64,000 nt of DNA, taken from assembly GCF_016864375.1 (NCBI RefSeq), contig NZ_CP069354.1:4437501-4501500 (forward strand), written 5' to 3'. This stretch comes from Microvirga sp. VF16 (GTDB taxonomy: Bacteria > Pseudomonadota > Alphaproteobacteria > Rhizobiales > Beijerinckiaceae). The notes beneath the pieces were generated by a model. The model made no database searches, was not told the DNA's origin, and saw only the letters and a program-made list of their open reading frames with translations. The translations under genes and the position numbers were made by a program. The first letter of the stretch is position 1; each line of letters starts with the position of its first letter. Positions 8,423-16,277 of the stretch are shown here, piece by piece.

Positions 8423-9856
8423 ATGACCGTTCATTCCACATCTCCCCAGTTCAAGCAGAATGCCGCGCGGGCGCTGAACGACAATCAGCTGCAGAAGGCG
8501 CTGGGCAACGTGAAGCAGGGCTTCATCGACAAGCGCAAGGCGGCGGCCGACAAGTTGCCGGAATTCGAGGCGTTGCGGGATGCGGCACGGGACATCAAGA
8601 ACCACACGCTGGAGCATCTCGACCTCTACCTCGAAGCTTACGAGGAAAAGGTGCAAGCCTCCGGCGGGCACGTGCATTTCGCCCGCAATGCGGACGAGGC
8701 CCGCGACATCATTCTGACCATCTGCCGCGAGGCTGGTGCCAAGACGGTAACCAAGGGCAAGTCCATGATCTCCGAGGAGATCGGGATCAACCATCACCTG
8801 GAAGCGAACGGCATCCGGCCGGTCGAGACGGATCTCGGCGAATACATCATTCAGCTCCGCAACGAGCTCCCGAGCCACATCATCGCGCCCGCCGTCCATC
8901 TCAACGCAAGCCAAGTGGAAGAGGACTTCCGGCGCGTCCACACCCATCTCGACGCGAAGCGCGATCTCTCGGAGCCCGTGCAGCTGCTGACGGAAGCACG
9001 TGCGGTGCTGCGCGAGCGTTTTCTCGCGGCCGATGTGGGCATTACCGGCGCCAATTTCCTCATCGCCGAGACCGGTACCTCGATCATCGTCACCAACGAG
9101 GGCAACGGCGATCTGACCCAGATCCTGCCGAAGACGCATATCGTGCTCGCCTCGCTGGAAAAGCTCGTGCCGACCCTGGAGGATGTCAGCCAGCTCCTGC
9201 GCGTGCTCGCCCGCTCGGCGACCGGCCAGGAGATGTCGGTCTACACCACCTTCTCCACCGGCCCCCGCCGCAGCGCGGATGCGGACGGGCCGGAGAACTA
9301 TCACGTGGTTCTCATCGACAATGGGCGTTCCTCCATGCTCGGCACGAGCTTCGAGGAGATGCTGCGCTGCATCCGCTGCGGCGCCTGCATGAACCATTGC
9401 CCGGTCTATCACGCGGTCGGCGGACACGCCTATGGCTGGGTCTATCCCGGCCCCATGGGCGCTGTGCTCACGCCCTCCCTCATCGGCGTCGACAAGGCGG
9501 GGCATCTCCCCAACGCCTCCACCTTCTGCGGGCGCTGCGAGAGCGTATGCCCGGTGCGGATTCCGCTGCCCAAGCTCATGCGCCACTGGCGCGAGCGGGA
9601 ATTCGAACGGCACCTGACGCCGGCGACCGTGCGCTCGGGCCTGAAATTCTGGGGCTTCTTCGCCAAGCGCCCTGCCCTCTACCGGCTCGCGACCCGCGCC
9701 GCCATGGGCGCGCTGGCTCTTGCGGGCCGCCAGCGCGGACGCTTCTCATGGCTGCCGATGGCCAAGGGCTGGACCAAGTACCGTGATTTCCCCGCCCCGC
9801 AGGGCGAGACATTCCAGCAGCGTTGGAAACGCGAGCGCAAGGGAGCCCGCGCATGA
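8423..9856 (+). CDS. lutB: Lactate utilization iron-sulfur protein LutB
   Basis: Largest subunit of LutABC, 477 residues. The N-terminal two thirds are a DUF162/LUD domain, with GVTGANFLIAETGT-like spacing seen here as GITGANFLIAETGT at about residue 209. The C-terminal third has two 4Fe-4S motifs: CIRCGACMNHCP at about 316-327 and CGRCESVCPVRIP at about 370-382. Its stop overlaps the lutC start by four bases. It probably transfers electrons from L-lactate oxidation to a membrane acceptor or to the cytochrome c encoded first in this operon. Length and motif order match LutB. Confidence 0.94.
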   Translation: MTVHSTSPQFKQNAARALNDNQLQKALGNVKQGFIDKRKAAADKLPEFEALRDAARDIKNHTLEHLDLYLEAYEEKVQASGGHVHFARNADEARDIILTICREAGAKTVTKGKSMISEEIGINHHLEANGIRPVETDLGEYIIQLRNELPSHIIAPAVHLNASQVEEDFRRVHTHLDAKRDLSEPVQLLTEARAVLRERFLAADVGITGANFLIAETGTSIIVTNEGNGDLTQILPKTHIVLASLEKLVPTLEDVSQLLRVLARSATGQEMSVYTTFSTGPRRSADADGPENYHVVLIDNGRSSMLGTSFEEMLRCIRCGACMNHCPVYHAVGGHAYGWVYPGPMGAVLTPSLIGVDKAGHLPNASTFCGRCESVCPVRIPLPKLMRHWREREFERHLTPATVRSGLKFWGFFAKRPALYRLATRAAMGALALAGRQRGRFSWLPMAKGWTKYRDFPAPQGETFQQRWKRERKGARA

Positions 9857-10524
9857 GCGCCCGCGACGAGATTTTCGCCAACATTCGCCGGTCGCTCGGC
9901 GTCAAAGGCAGCGAGAAAATCCGCCAGCAGATCGTGGCGGATCGTTTGGAACGCGCCCCCAAGGGCGTGATCCCCAAGCGCGGACAGGTTTCGGGCGAGG
10001 AGCGGATCGCGCTCTTCAAGACCATGGTCGAAACCGCGCTTGCCACGGTGACGGAGGTCGCCTCTCCGGCGGAGGTGCCGCAATCCATCGCCCTCTTCCT
10101 GCGCAACCACAATCTGCCCGCGACTCTGCGCATGGGCGACGATCCGCGCCTCAAGGCCATGCCCTGGTCGGACACGACTCTCGAAATCGCCCATGGCCCA
10201 AGCCAGGGCAGCGACCTCAATGCCGTGAGCCACGCCTTCGGCGGCATTGCCGAATCCGGCACGCTGGCAATGGTGTCGGGCCATGAGAACCCCTCGACCC
10301 TCAACTTCCTGCCCGACAACCACATCATCGTGGTCTCGGCCAAGGACATCGCCGGCGATTACGAATCCGTCTGGAGTCAGGTCCGCTTCGCCTATGGCAA
10401 GGGCACCATGCCGCGCACGGTGAACTGGATCACCGGCCCGTCCCGTTCCGGCGATATCGAACAGACCCTGCTCCTCGGCGCCCATGGGCCAAGGCGGCTG
10501 CATGTGATCGTCGTGTGCGACTGA
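9853..10524 (+). CDS. lutC: Lactate utilization protein LutC
   Basis: Third LutABC subunit, 223 residues, LUD (DUF162) domain without iron-sulfur motifs. The diagnostic region AFGGIAESGTLAM lies at about residue 128, and the C-terminal stretch contains WITGPSRSGDIE, typical of LutC. The ATG at 9853 is chosen because it overlaps the lutB stop (ATGA); an earlier in-frame ATG at 9823 would lie inside lutB. It ends the operon. No regulator of the LldR/LutR type lies next to it. Confidence 0.93.
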   Translation: MSARDEIFANIRRSLGVKGSEKIRQQIVADRLERAPKGVIPKRGQVSGEERIALFKTMVETALATVTEVASPAEVPQSIALFLRNHNLPATLRMGDDPRLKAMPWSDTTLEIAHGPSQGSDLNAVSHAFGGIAESGTLAMVSGHENPSTLNFLPDNHIIVVSAKDIAGDYESVWSQVRFAYGKGTMPRTVNWITGPSRSGDIEQTLLLGAHGPRRLHVIVVCD

Positions 10525-10554
10525 GCACGGAAATATTTGAAACGTTGATACATA

Positions 10555-10578
10555 ACTCTCCTCAAGATCGAGGAGAGT
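10555..10578 (+). promoter_or_regulatory. Hairpin that encloses the ribosome binding site of the next gene
   Basis: Perfect 9-bp inverted repeat ACTCTCCTC / GAGGAGAGT with a 6-nt loop. The right arm is the purine-rich ribosome site itself and ends three bases before the ATG at 10582. If the RNA folds, the ribosome site is masked. There is no T-run, so it is not a normal terminator for lutC. Confidence 0.55.
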
Positions 10579-10581
10579 ACG

Positions 10582-11157
10582 ATGGTTTATCTATACTGGC
10601 TGGGGGCATTCATCGTCGTCACGCCGCTTATTCTCGGCCTTCCATTCTTAAGCCAGAACGGACTTTATCGTGTTGCAACCCTTTTTGCGGGCATGAATAC
10701 CGGAATTATTACCCTCTCCCATTTCATCAACTTGCTGAGATATGGCTCAGGCCCAACCTACGTGGATGAGCTACATGCATACTTCATCCACATATTTCCA
10801 GGAATCTACATCGCCTCTTTGATAGTTGGGTCAACACTTGTCTTCAGATATTATCTGAATGCATCAACCCGATCCGGGACCATCCTCAGCACACTTGGAA
10901 GCCTACTAGGAAGCTATGTGCTATCGATAGCTGTCATACGATTGTTGGAGATATTTTTTATAACCATAGAAGATGGCTTTCCATCCCTCGATCATTTGCA
11001 TGATATATTGAGTTATTTCATATCTTTTCTAGTAAACCCTGGTTTGTCTTCTGCAGCCTTGTTTTTTGTGTCTGCGCTTATCGCGTTGAATGGAACGGCC
11101 GCAGCCATGCGCGTAGCTGACGGAGCCGTGTCTCCAACGGGGGAGGAGACGGAATAG
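10582..11157 (+). CDS. AT-rich orphan multi-spanning membrane protein
   Basis: Unrecognised 191-residue integral membrane protein with about five hydrophobic segments: roughly residues 2-25, 32-50, 70-92, 105-128 and 143-172. A charged C-terminal tail (VADGAVSPTGEETE) follows. Base composition is clearly more AT-rich than the neighbours and uses codons such as ATA and TTT that they avoid, a sign of horizontal acquisition. It stands alone between lutC and the glycolipid-binding gene and has a ribosome site inside a hairpin. No catalytic motif is evident; I do not assign a function. Confidence 0.75.
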   Translation: MVYLYWLGAFIVVTPLILGLPFLSQNGLYRVATLFAGMNTGIITLSHFINLLRYGSGPTYVDELHAYFIHIFPGIYIASLIVGSTLVFRYYLNASTRSGTILSTLGSLLGSYVLSIAVIRLLEIFFITIEDGFPSLDHLHDILSYFISFLVNPGLSSAALFFVSALIALNGTAAAMRVADGAVSPTGEETE

Positions 11158-11229
11158 CGGGTGCCATAGCTCGGATGTCTTCTCGTATGCAGAATAACGT
11201 TCCCTGTTGTGATGATTTGGAGCCTCGAT

Positions 11230-11799
11230 ATGTCCATCCCGACCCTCATCTTCCGCGCCATCCGCTGGTCGGCCTGGGACGGCTGGGAGGAGGGGCTGGA
11301 GCACGTAGACGTGCGCCCGGCCGATGGCGGGCTCGATCTTTCCGGCGTCGTGATTGCCCGGGAGGGTGAAATCGAGTTCGGCCTCTCCTATCGCCTCAAG
11401 CTGGATGCCCTGTGGCATACGAAGGAGGTTCTCTTGAGAACGACCTCCGGCCACGCGCTGCATCTGGAGAGCGATGGTCGGGGGCATTGGCGGGAGAATG
11501 GCAAGGACCAGCCGGGGCTTCAGGGCTGCATCGATATCGACATCCAGGCGACGCCGCTTACGAACACGCTCCCGATCCGGCGTCTTGGCCTGGAGACCGG
11601 CGAGAGCATGGACATCCGCCTCTGCTATATCGAGGTACCCGGATTGACCGTCGCGCCTGCCAACCAGCGCTATACGGCCCTTGAGGCAGGCTCGCTTTAT
11701 CGATTCGAGAGCCTGGAGAGCGGCTTCACCGCCGACCTTCCCGTGGATGAGGACGGATTCGTTCTCGATTACCCCGAATTGTTCAAGCGCCTCGGCTAG
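11230..11799 (+). CDS. Putative glycolipid-binding domain protein
   Basis: A 189-residue cytoplasmic protein of the bacterial glycolipid-binding domain family (PF06475, formerly DUF1089). Characteristic features are the opening IRWSAWDGWEEGLEHV, the central DIDIQATPLTNTLPIRRL and the closing pattern YRFESLESGFTADLPVDEDGFVLDYPELF. The start at 11230 has a GGAG site seven bases upstream; an in-frame ATG at 11209 has none. The biochemical role of the family is not established. It seems to be transcribed alone. Confidence 0.85.
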   Translation: MSIPTLIFRAIRWSAWDGWEEGLEHVDVRPADGGLDLSGVVIAREGEIEFGLSYRLKLDALWHTKEVLLRTTSGHALHLESDGRGHWRENGKDQPGLQGCIDIDIQATPLTNTLPIRRLGLETGESMDIRLCYIEVPGLTVAPANQRYTALEAGSLYRFESLESGFTADLPVDEDGFVLDYPELFKRLG

Positions 11800-11896
11800 A
11801 GCATCTGATCGATCCCTCAAGCGGCGCATCGTTCGGCGCGAAAAACCAGAGCCACTTTTCACTGACGCGGCCCTTACGGGTCCGCACGATGCGCTT
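11797..11896. repeat. Dispersed palindromic repeat (GAGCATC class)
   Basis: Inverted repeat GCGCATCGT (11824-11832) / ACGATGCGC (11886-11894) around an A-rich and C/G-rich centre. It resembles the element at 31290-31340 in its layout: an outer GCATCG arm and an inner AAAA...TTTT arm. This is a common intergenic element class in Hyphomicrobiales. Confidence 0.45.
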
Positions 11897-11989
11897 AAGT
11901 GTTACAGCTTAACCGTGACATCTGGGCACACGGAATAGTACTGGCGCCCGGCTCTCTTTTCCGGTAAGTCTTTGATATCTAATATAGTT

Positions 11990-12004
11990 TTTAGTAATTC
12001 TAAA
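11990..12004. promoter_or_regulatory. Iron control element-like (Irr box) palindrome upstream of bfd
   Basis: The 15-bp palindrome TTTAGTAATTCTAAA lies 12 bases before the bfd ATG in an AT-rich stretch. It matches the general form of the ICE motif (TTAGAA...TTCTAA) bound by Irr in alphaproteobacteria, which usually represses iron storage and heme genes under iron limitation. The match is by eye. Confidence 0.55.
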
Positions 12005-12016
12005 CTAGAACAACAA

Positions 12017-12274
12017 ATGATCGTCTGTTCCTGCAACATCCTCTCCGACGGTGATGTCAAAGCGTGCCTTAAGCCGGGACCGGAATGTCCCCGCACTCCG
12101 GCGCAGGTCTATCGCTGTCTCGGCTGCAGCCCCAATTGCGGGCGCTGCGCACGGACGATCCGTGCCATCATGGACCAAGCGCTCGTCGATGCGGGCGTGG
12201 AACCCATTGCCGCCTGCAACCGAGGTTGCTGTCCGACCGTCCTCGAAAAAGTGGCGGCTGAACCCACTCTTTAA
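12017..12274 (+). CDS. bfd: Bacterioferritin-associated ferredoxin (Bfd-like)
   Basis: Small [2Fe-2S] protein (85 aa) that would reduce the iron core of bacterioferritin to release Fe(II). The cluster motif C4-x-C6 with C41-x2-C44 (CGRC) is present, as in BFD-type domains. Additional cysteines at 17, 24, 34 and 37 make the protein unusually Cys-rich, and a second CNRGCC motif lies near residue 68. The ATG at 12017 directly follows the conserved start MIVCSC expected for Bfd. bfr follows after about 80 bases in the same direction, so the two form a functional pair, probably under Irr control. Confidence 0.88.
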   Translation: MIVCSCNILSDGDVKACLKPGPECPRTPAQVYRCLGCSPNCGRCARTIRAIMDQALVDAGVEPIAACNRGCCPTVLEKVAAEPTL

Positions 12275-12355
12275 AAAAAGTGCCTTTTGCCCTAGTTCAT
12301 AAATCCTCTAAAGAAGGAGCCGGCGCATCCGGCGTCGAATGGACGAGAGGGTAGG

Positions 12356-12844
12356 ATGAAGGGCGATCCCAAGGTCATCGAGTATCTCAATCGCGGCCTG
12401 CGCAGCGAGCTGACGGCGGTCAACCAATACTGGCTGCATTATCGGGTCCTGGACGATTGGGGATACAAGGAGCTTGCGAAAACCTGGCGCAAGGAATCCA
12501 TCGAGGAGATGCACCACGCCGATCGCTTCATCGCGCGCATCATCTTCCTTGAAGGCTTCGCCAACCTGCAGGTGCTCGATCCCCTGCGCATCGGCCAGAC
12601 CGTCCAGGAAATCCTCGAATCCGATCTCGCGGCGGAATACGACGCCCGCAACCTCTATGGCGAAGCTGCGGCATATTGCGAAAGCGTCGGCGACCGCGTC
12701 TCGAAGAACCTGTTCGAGGATCTGATGAAGGACGAGGAGGGTCATATCGACTTCCTCGAGACCCAGCTCACCCTCGTCGAGCAGGTCGGCATCGAGCTCT
12801 ATGCCCAGAAGCATATCGGCGGGCTCGAAGACGACCACGATTAA
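12356..12844 (+). CDS. bfr: Bacterioferritin
   Basis: Heme-containing iron storage protein that forms 24-subunit shells, 162 residues. The ferroxidase residues are all at the expected places: Glu18, Glu51, His54, then Glu94, Glu127 and His130 in the stretch DEEGHIDFLE. Met52, the heme ligand shared between two subunits, is present in EEMHH. The length is typical. It follows bfd and is followed by a long palindromic repeat and a two-way terminator. Confidence 0.96.
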   Translation: MKGDPKVIEYLNRGLRSELTAVNQYWLHYRVLDDWGYKELAKTWRKESIEEMHHADRFIARIIFLEGFANLQVLDPLRIGQTVQEILESDLAAEYDARNLYGEAAAYCESVGDRVSKNLFEDLMKDEEGHIDFLETQLTLVEQVGIELYAQKHIGGLEDDHD

Positions 12845-12864
12845 GATTTGCTCTGTGGAACTAA

Positions 12865-12975
12865 CCTCATCCTGAGGAGGTCGTGGAGCGACCGTCTCGA
12901 AGGAGGTTCCAGAGTGCACTGAAGACGCCCCACCCTTCGAGACGGACTGCTCACGCGATCCTCCTCAGGATGAGG
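12865..12975. repeat. Long nested inverted repeat (REP-like element)
   Basis: Two nested perfect inverted repeats: CCTCATCCTGAGGAGG (12865-12880) with its complement at 12960-12975, and CCGTCTCGAAGG (12892-12903) with its complement at 12934-12945. Together they can form a cruciform of about 110 bp. Sequences with this CCTCATCCTGAGGAG signature are familiar dispersed repeats of Bradyrhizobium/Methylobacterium-type genomes. Confidence 0.8.
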
Positions 12976-12989
12976 CTTCTGGAGATAAT

Positions 12990-13017
12990 AAAGGCACGCT
13001 TTCATGGCGTGCCTTTT
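12990..13017. terminator. Two-way terminator between bfr and pat
   Basis: Stem AAAGGCACGC/GCGTGCCTTT with a 7-nt loop, flanked by A on the left and T on the right. It lies between the convergent ends of bfr and the acyl-CoA synthetase gene. Confidence 0.8.
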
Positions 13018-13022
13018 GTGTT

Positions 13023-15746
13023 TCACGCCGATTGCGCCAGCTTCCCCGGCTCCTCGATGGAGGCAATCGGGAGAGTGACGAGGCGCAGCTCCGGATCGTC
13101 CGGATCGATCTTGATCGAGAAGCCGAGGCTGCGGCACATGTCGAGCATGGTAGAATTCTCGCGCAGGACCTGACCCTCGATCTCGCGTAGGCCTTCCGCC
13201 TTCGCCCATTCGATCATCAGCCGCATCAGCTCCCAGCCAAGGCCGAGCCCCTTGAGGTCGGAGCGGAGCAGAATGCCATATTCGCCGGTCTCGTGGTTCG
13301 CATCCGCGTGGAGACGGACCGCCCCCATCATCTCGCCCGTGTCTTCGTCGAAGGCGACGAAGGCGATGGCGCGGGCGTAATCGAGCTGCGTCAGGCGGGC
13401 GAGGAAAGTGTGGCTGAAGTCGCGCACCGGAGCGAAGAAGCGAAGGCGTAAGTCCTCCGGCGTGATCTTCTCGAAGAAGCGCCGGAACTCCTCCTCGTCC
13501 TCGGGCCGCACGGGCCGCACGAAGGCCATCCGCCCGTTGCGCAGCGTGATCGTCCGCTCCCATTCCTTCGGGTACGGTCGCACGGCAAAGCGCGGATGGC
13601 CGCTCCCTTTTCGGATTTCAGGCGCGACCGCCACCCGGGCATCGACCGCGATCACGCCGGTCTGGTCGGCCAGAAGCGGATTGATGTCGAGTTCGCGGAT
13701 CTCAGGGATATCGGCCGCCATCTGCGCCAGCTTCACGAGCGTCAGCGCAATCGCGAACTCATCGGCGGCCGGGACGTCGCGATACGCCTTCAGGCGACGT
13801 GATACGCGGGTGCGGGCGATGAGATCGTTCGCAAGCTTGAGATCGAGGGGCGGAAGGGCCAGCGCCTTGTCGTTGATGACCTCCACTGCCGTGCCGCCGC
13901 GCCCGAACAGCACGACGGGACCGAAGGACGGATCGTCCGCCAGGCCGACGATGAGCTCGCGGGCCTTGGCCCGCCGCACCATCGGCTGAACGGTCACGCC
14001 GGTCACGTGCGCCTGTGGCTTCAGGCGGGCGGCACGCTCGAAGATCTCGGCCGCGGCCTTGCGCACCACCTCCTCTGTCGTCAGATCGAGCTTCACACCG
14101 CCGATGTCGGATTTGTGCACGATATCGGGCGAGAGCACTTTGACAGCGACTGTACCACCCTCGGCAATGATCGGACGAGCGGCCTCCGCCGCTTCCTCCG
14201 GCGTGATCGCGAGAGTCACTGGAGCAGTCGGGATGTCATAGGCCCGCAGCAACGCATTGACCTCAAGCGGATCGAGCCAGCGGCGATTCTGAGCCAGAAC
14301 ATGCGCGACGACAGACCGGGCCGCCTCTGTGTCGGGCACGAAGTCGTGAGGCAGGTTGTCCGGCGTCTCCATCAGCTGGTCCTGCGCCTCACGGTAGCGC
14401 ACGAGTTGCATGAAGCCGCGCACCGCATCGGCCTCGGTGGCAAAATGCGGGATCCGCGCCTCCTCGAAGACGCGGGCCGAGTCCGGATCCTCGCCGATCC
14501 ATGCGGCGAAGACCGGCTTCTGGCGATAGCCCCTGGCGCGGTCGCGCTTGATCACGTCCACGACGGCAGAAGCCACGTCCGAGGCACCGGCAATCGCCGT
14601 CGGCACGTTGAGGATGAGGATGGCATCGTTCTCCGGGTCGGCCAGTAGCGCCTCGAGAGCCCCCGCGTAGCGGGCCGGCTCCGCATCACCGATGATGTCG
14701 ATCGGATTCCCATGGGACCAGGTCGGCGGCAGGATGGCGTTGAGGATTTCCCGTGTCTTGTCCGACAGGGGAGCGAGCGTCCCGCCGAGATCGATCAGCC
14801 GGTCGACGGCAAGAACGCCGACACCACCTCCATTGGTCAGAACTGCCAGTCGATTGCCAGGGAAAGGCTTTTGCCGCCCGAGCGTCTCGGCCGCAGCGAA
14901 AAGCTGGTCGAGATCGAGCACGCGCAGCAGACCGGCCCGACGGAAGGCGGCATCATAGACCGCGTCCGACCCGGCGAGCGCGCCGGTATGGGTCGCTGCT
15001 GCTCTTGCGCCTTGTGCATGCCGTCCCGCCTTGATGACCACCACCGGTTTCACGCGGGCGGCGGCGCGGGCCGCCGACATGAATTTTTGGGCGTTGTCGA
15101 TGGACTCGATGTAAAGCAGGATCGCGCGGGTGCCGCTGTCGGCGGAGAAGAAATCCAGGCAGTCGCTGAAATCCACGTCGATCTTGTCGCCCAAGGACAC
15201 GATGGCGGAAAATCCCACCTGCCGCTGTGCCGCCCATTCCACGAGACCCGCCGCCACCGCCCCGGACTGAGACACGAGCGCCAGATCGCCGGGCTTGGCG
15301 CTGTGGGCCGCAAAGCTCGCATTCATCTTGGCGCGCGGCGCCAGCACGCCGATGCAGTTGGGGCCGACGATGCGCAGGCCATGGGCGCGCGCGGCAAGTC
15401 TGACCTGATCGCCCAGAGAGCCCGCACCATAGCCCATGCCGGCCGTCGCCACGATGGCGGCGCATACCCCCACGCTCCCCGCCTCCTCGATCACGCCAAG
15501 CACGCGCTCAGGCGGCACCGCGACGACGATGAGATCGGGCGTTTCGGGAAGCTGAGACAGGGACGGGAAACAGGGCCTTCCCTCGACCTCAATGTGATGC
15601 GGATTGACGGCAAAAAGGTCTCCCTCGAAGCCGCCTGCGATGAGATTGCGCAGAAAGGTCAGGCCGAGGGAACCGGGACGCGGGCTAGCGCCAACCACCG
15701 CGATGGAACGGGGAGCGAGCAGCTTGTCGAGGCGATAGGTAGACAT
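13023..15746 (-). CDS. Acyl-CoA synthetase (NDP-forming)-like / GNAT acetyltransferase fusion (Pat-type)
   Basis: A 907-residue fusion like Salmonella Pat/E. coli PatZ, which acetylate lysines of metabolic enzymes such as acetyl-CoA synthetase. Domain order: CoA-binding domain (1-130, opening LLAPRSIAVVGASPRPGSLG), succinyl-CoA ligase-like domain (about 150-460), ATP-grasp domain (about 490-700, with GVKLDLTTEEVV), and GNAT domain (about 735-890, with the acetyl-CoA loop region LKGLGLGWELM). The segment ATHTGALAG near residue 250 keeps a His where ADP-forming synthetases carry the phospho-His. The gene stands alone, with the two-way terminator after it. Substrate proteins are unknown. Confidence 0.88.
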   Translation of the reverse strand: MSTYRLDKLLAPRSIAVVGASPRPGSLGLTFLRNLIAGGFEGDLFAVNPHHIEVEGRPCFPSLSQLPETPDLIVVAVPPERVLGVIEEAGSVGVCAAIVATAGMGYGAGSLGDQVRLAARAHGLRIVGPNCIGVLAPRAKMNASFAAHSAKPGDLALVSQSGAVAAGLVEWAAQRQVGFSAIVSLGDKIDVDFSDCLDFFSADSGTRAILLYIESIDNAQKFMSAARAAARVKPVVVIKAGRHAQGARAAATHTGALAGSDAVYDAAFRRAGLLRVLDLDQLFAAAETLGRQKPFPGNRLAVLTNGGGVGVLAVDRLIDLGGTLAPLSDKTREILNAILPPTWSHGNPIDIIGDAEPARYAGALEALLADPENDAILILNVPTAIAGASDVASAVVDVIKRDRARGYRQKPVFAAWIGEDPDSARVFEEARIPHFATEADAVRGFMQLVRYREAQDQLMETPDNLPHDFVPDTEAARSVVAHVLAQNRRWLDPLEVNALLRAYDIPTAPVTLAITPEEAAEAARPIIAEGGTVAVKVLSPDIVHKSDIGGVKLDLTTEEVVRKAAAEIFERAARLKPQAHVTGVTVQPMVRRAKARELIVGLADDPSFGPVVLFGRGGTAVEVINDKALALPPLDLKLANDLIARTRVSRRLKAYRDVPAADEFAIALTLVKLAQMAADIPEIRELDINPLLADQTGVIAVDARVAVAPEIRKGSGHPRFAVRPYPKEWERTITLRNGRMAFVRPVRPEDEEEFRRFFEKITPEDLRLRFFAPVRDFSHTFLARLTQLDYARAIAFVAFDEDTGEMMGAVRLHADANHETGEYGILLRSDLKGLGLGWELMRLMIEWAKAEGLREIEGQVLRENSTMLDMCRSLGFSIKIDPDDPELRLVTLPIASIEEPGKLAQSA

Positions 15747-15818
15747 GGCGATCCTTCGTCTCGTGGAGCCTTACAAGGCAGAACCTATTGCAACGTCTCA
15801 TAACCGCAATAGGCGCCG

Positions 15819-16277
15819 TCATGTCGATTGATCGCGCACCCAGCGATAATGGACGTCCGGCATGCGCTCTTCATTGCCGGAACCATCGGTCGTGGCGATC
15901 AGCCGGAAGCCCTGCCGCTCGTAGAAGCGGCGCGCCTGCGCATTGTCCTGGAACGTCCAGAGATTCAGTTCAGATCGCTCTTTTCTGACGGCTGACAAGA
16001 GAGCGTGCCCCACACCCCGGCTGTGCCAGGCCGGATCGACATAAAGGTGGTCGAGCCAATCGAGCCTTGCCCCGGCAAAGCCGACCAGCTGCCCCTCGGT
16101 CTCCGCAATCCAGACCTCCGACGTCGGAAAGACGTGTTCCTGAAAGAAGGCCAGGTCCTCATCTGGCGTGTGCAGATCGGGCAGATAAGGCAGACAGGTT
16201 CTGCGCACATGGCGGTTCAGACGCGCGACAATCGGCATGTCCGACAGGAACGCTCGACGCAGGGTGAAGCGGGTCAC
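15819..16277 (-). CDS. GNAT family N-acetyltransferase
   Basis: Small acetyltransferase (152 aa) with the GNAT acetyl-CoA binding region HSRGVGHALLSAVRKE at about residues 85-100 and the following beta-bulge region LWTFQDNAQARRFYERQGF. The start is a GTG at 16277 that shares one base with the stop of the histidine kinase gene upstream (TAGTG), which implies cotranscription and coupling. The target amine is unknown. Some GNATs of this form acetylate ribosomal or drug amines, but nothing here decides. Confidence 0.85.
   Translation of the reverse strand: MTRFTLRRAFLSDMPIVARLNRHVRRTCLPYLPDLHTPDEDLAFFQEHVFPTSEVWIAETEGQLVGFAGARLDWLDHLYVDPAWHSRGVGHALLSAVRKERSELNLWTFQDNAQARRFYERQGFRLIATTDGSGNEERMPDVHYRWVRDQST

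Noticed and set aside
8417..9613. Minus-strand frame of 398 codons opposite lutB
   Set aside because: Antisense shadow of a gene with clear iron-sulfur motifs and LutB length.
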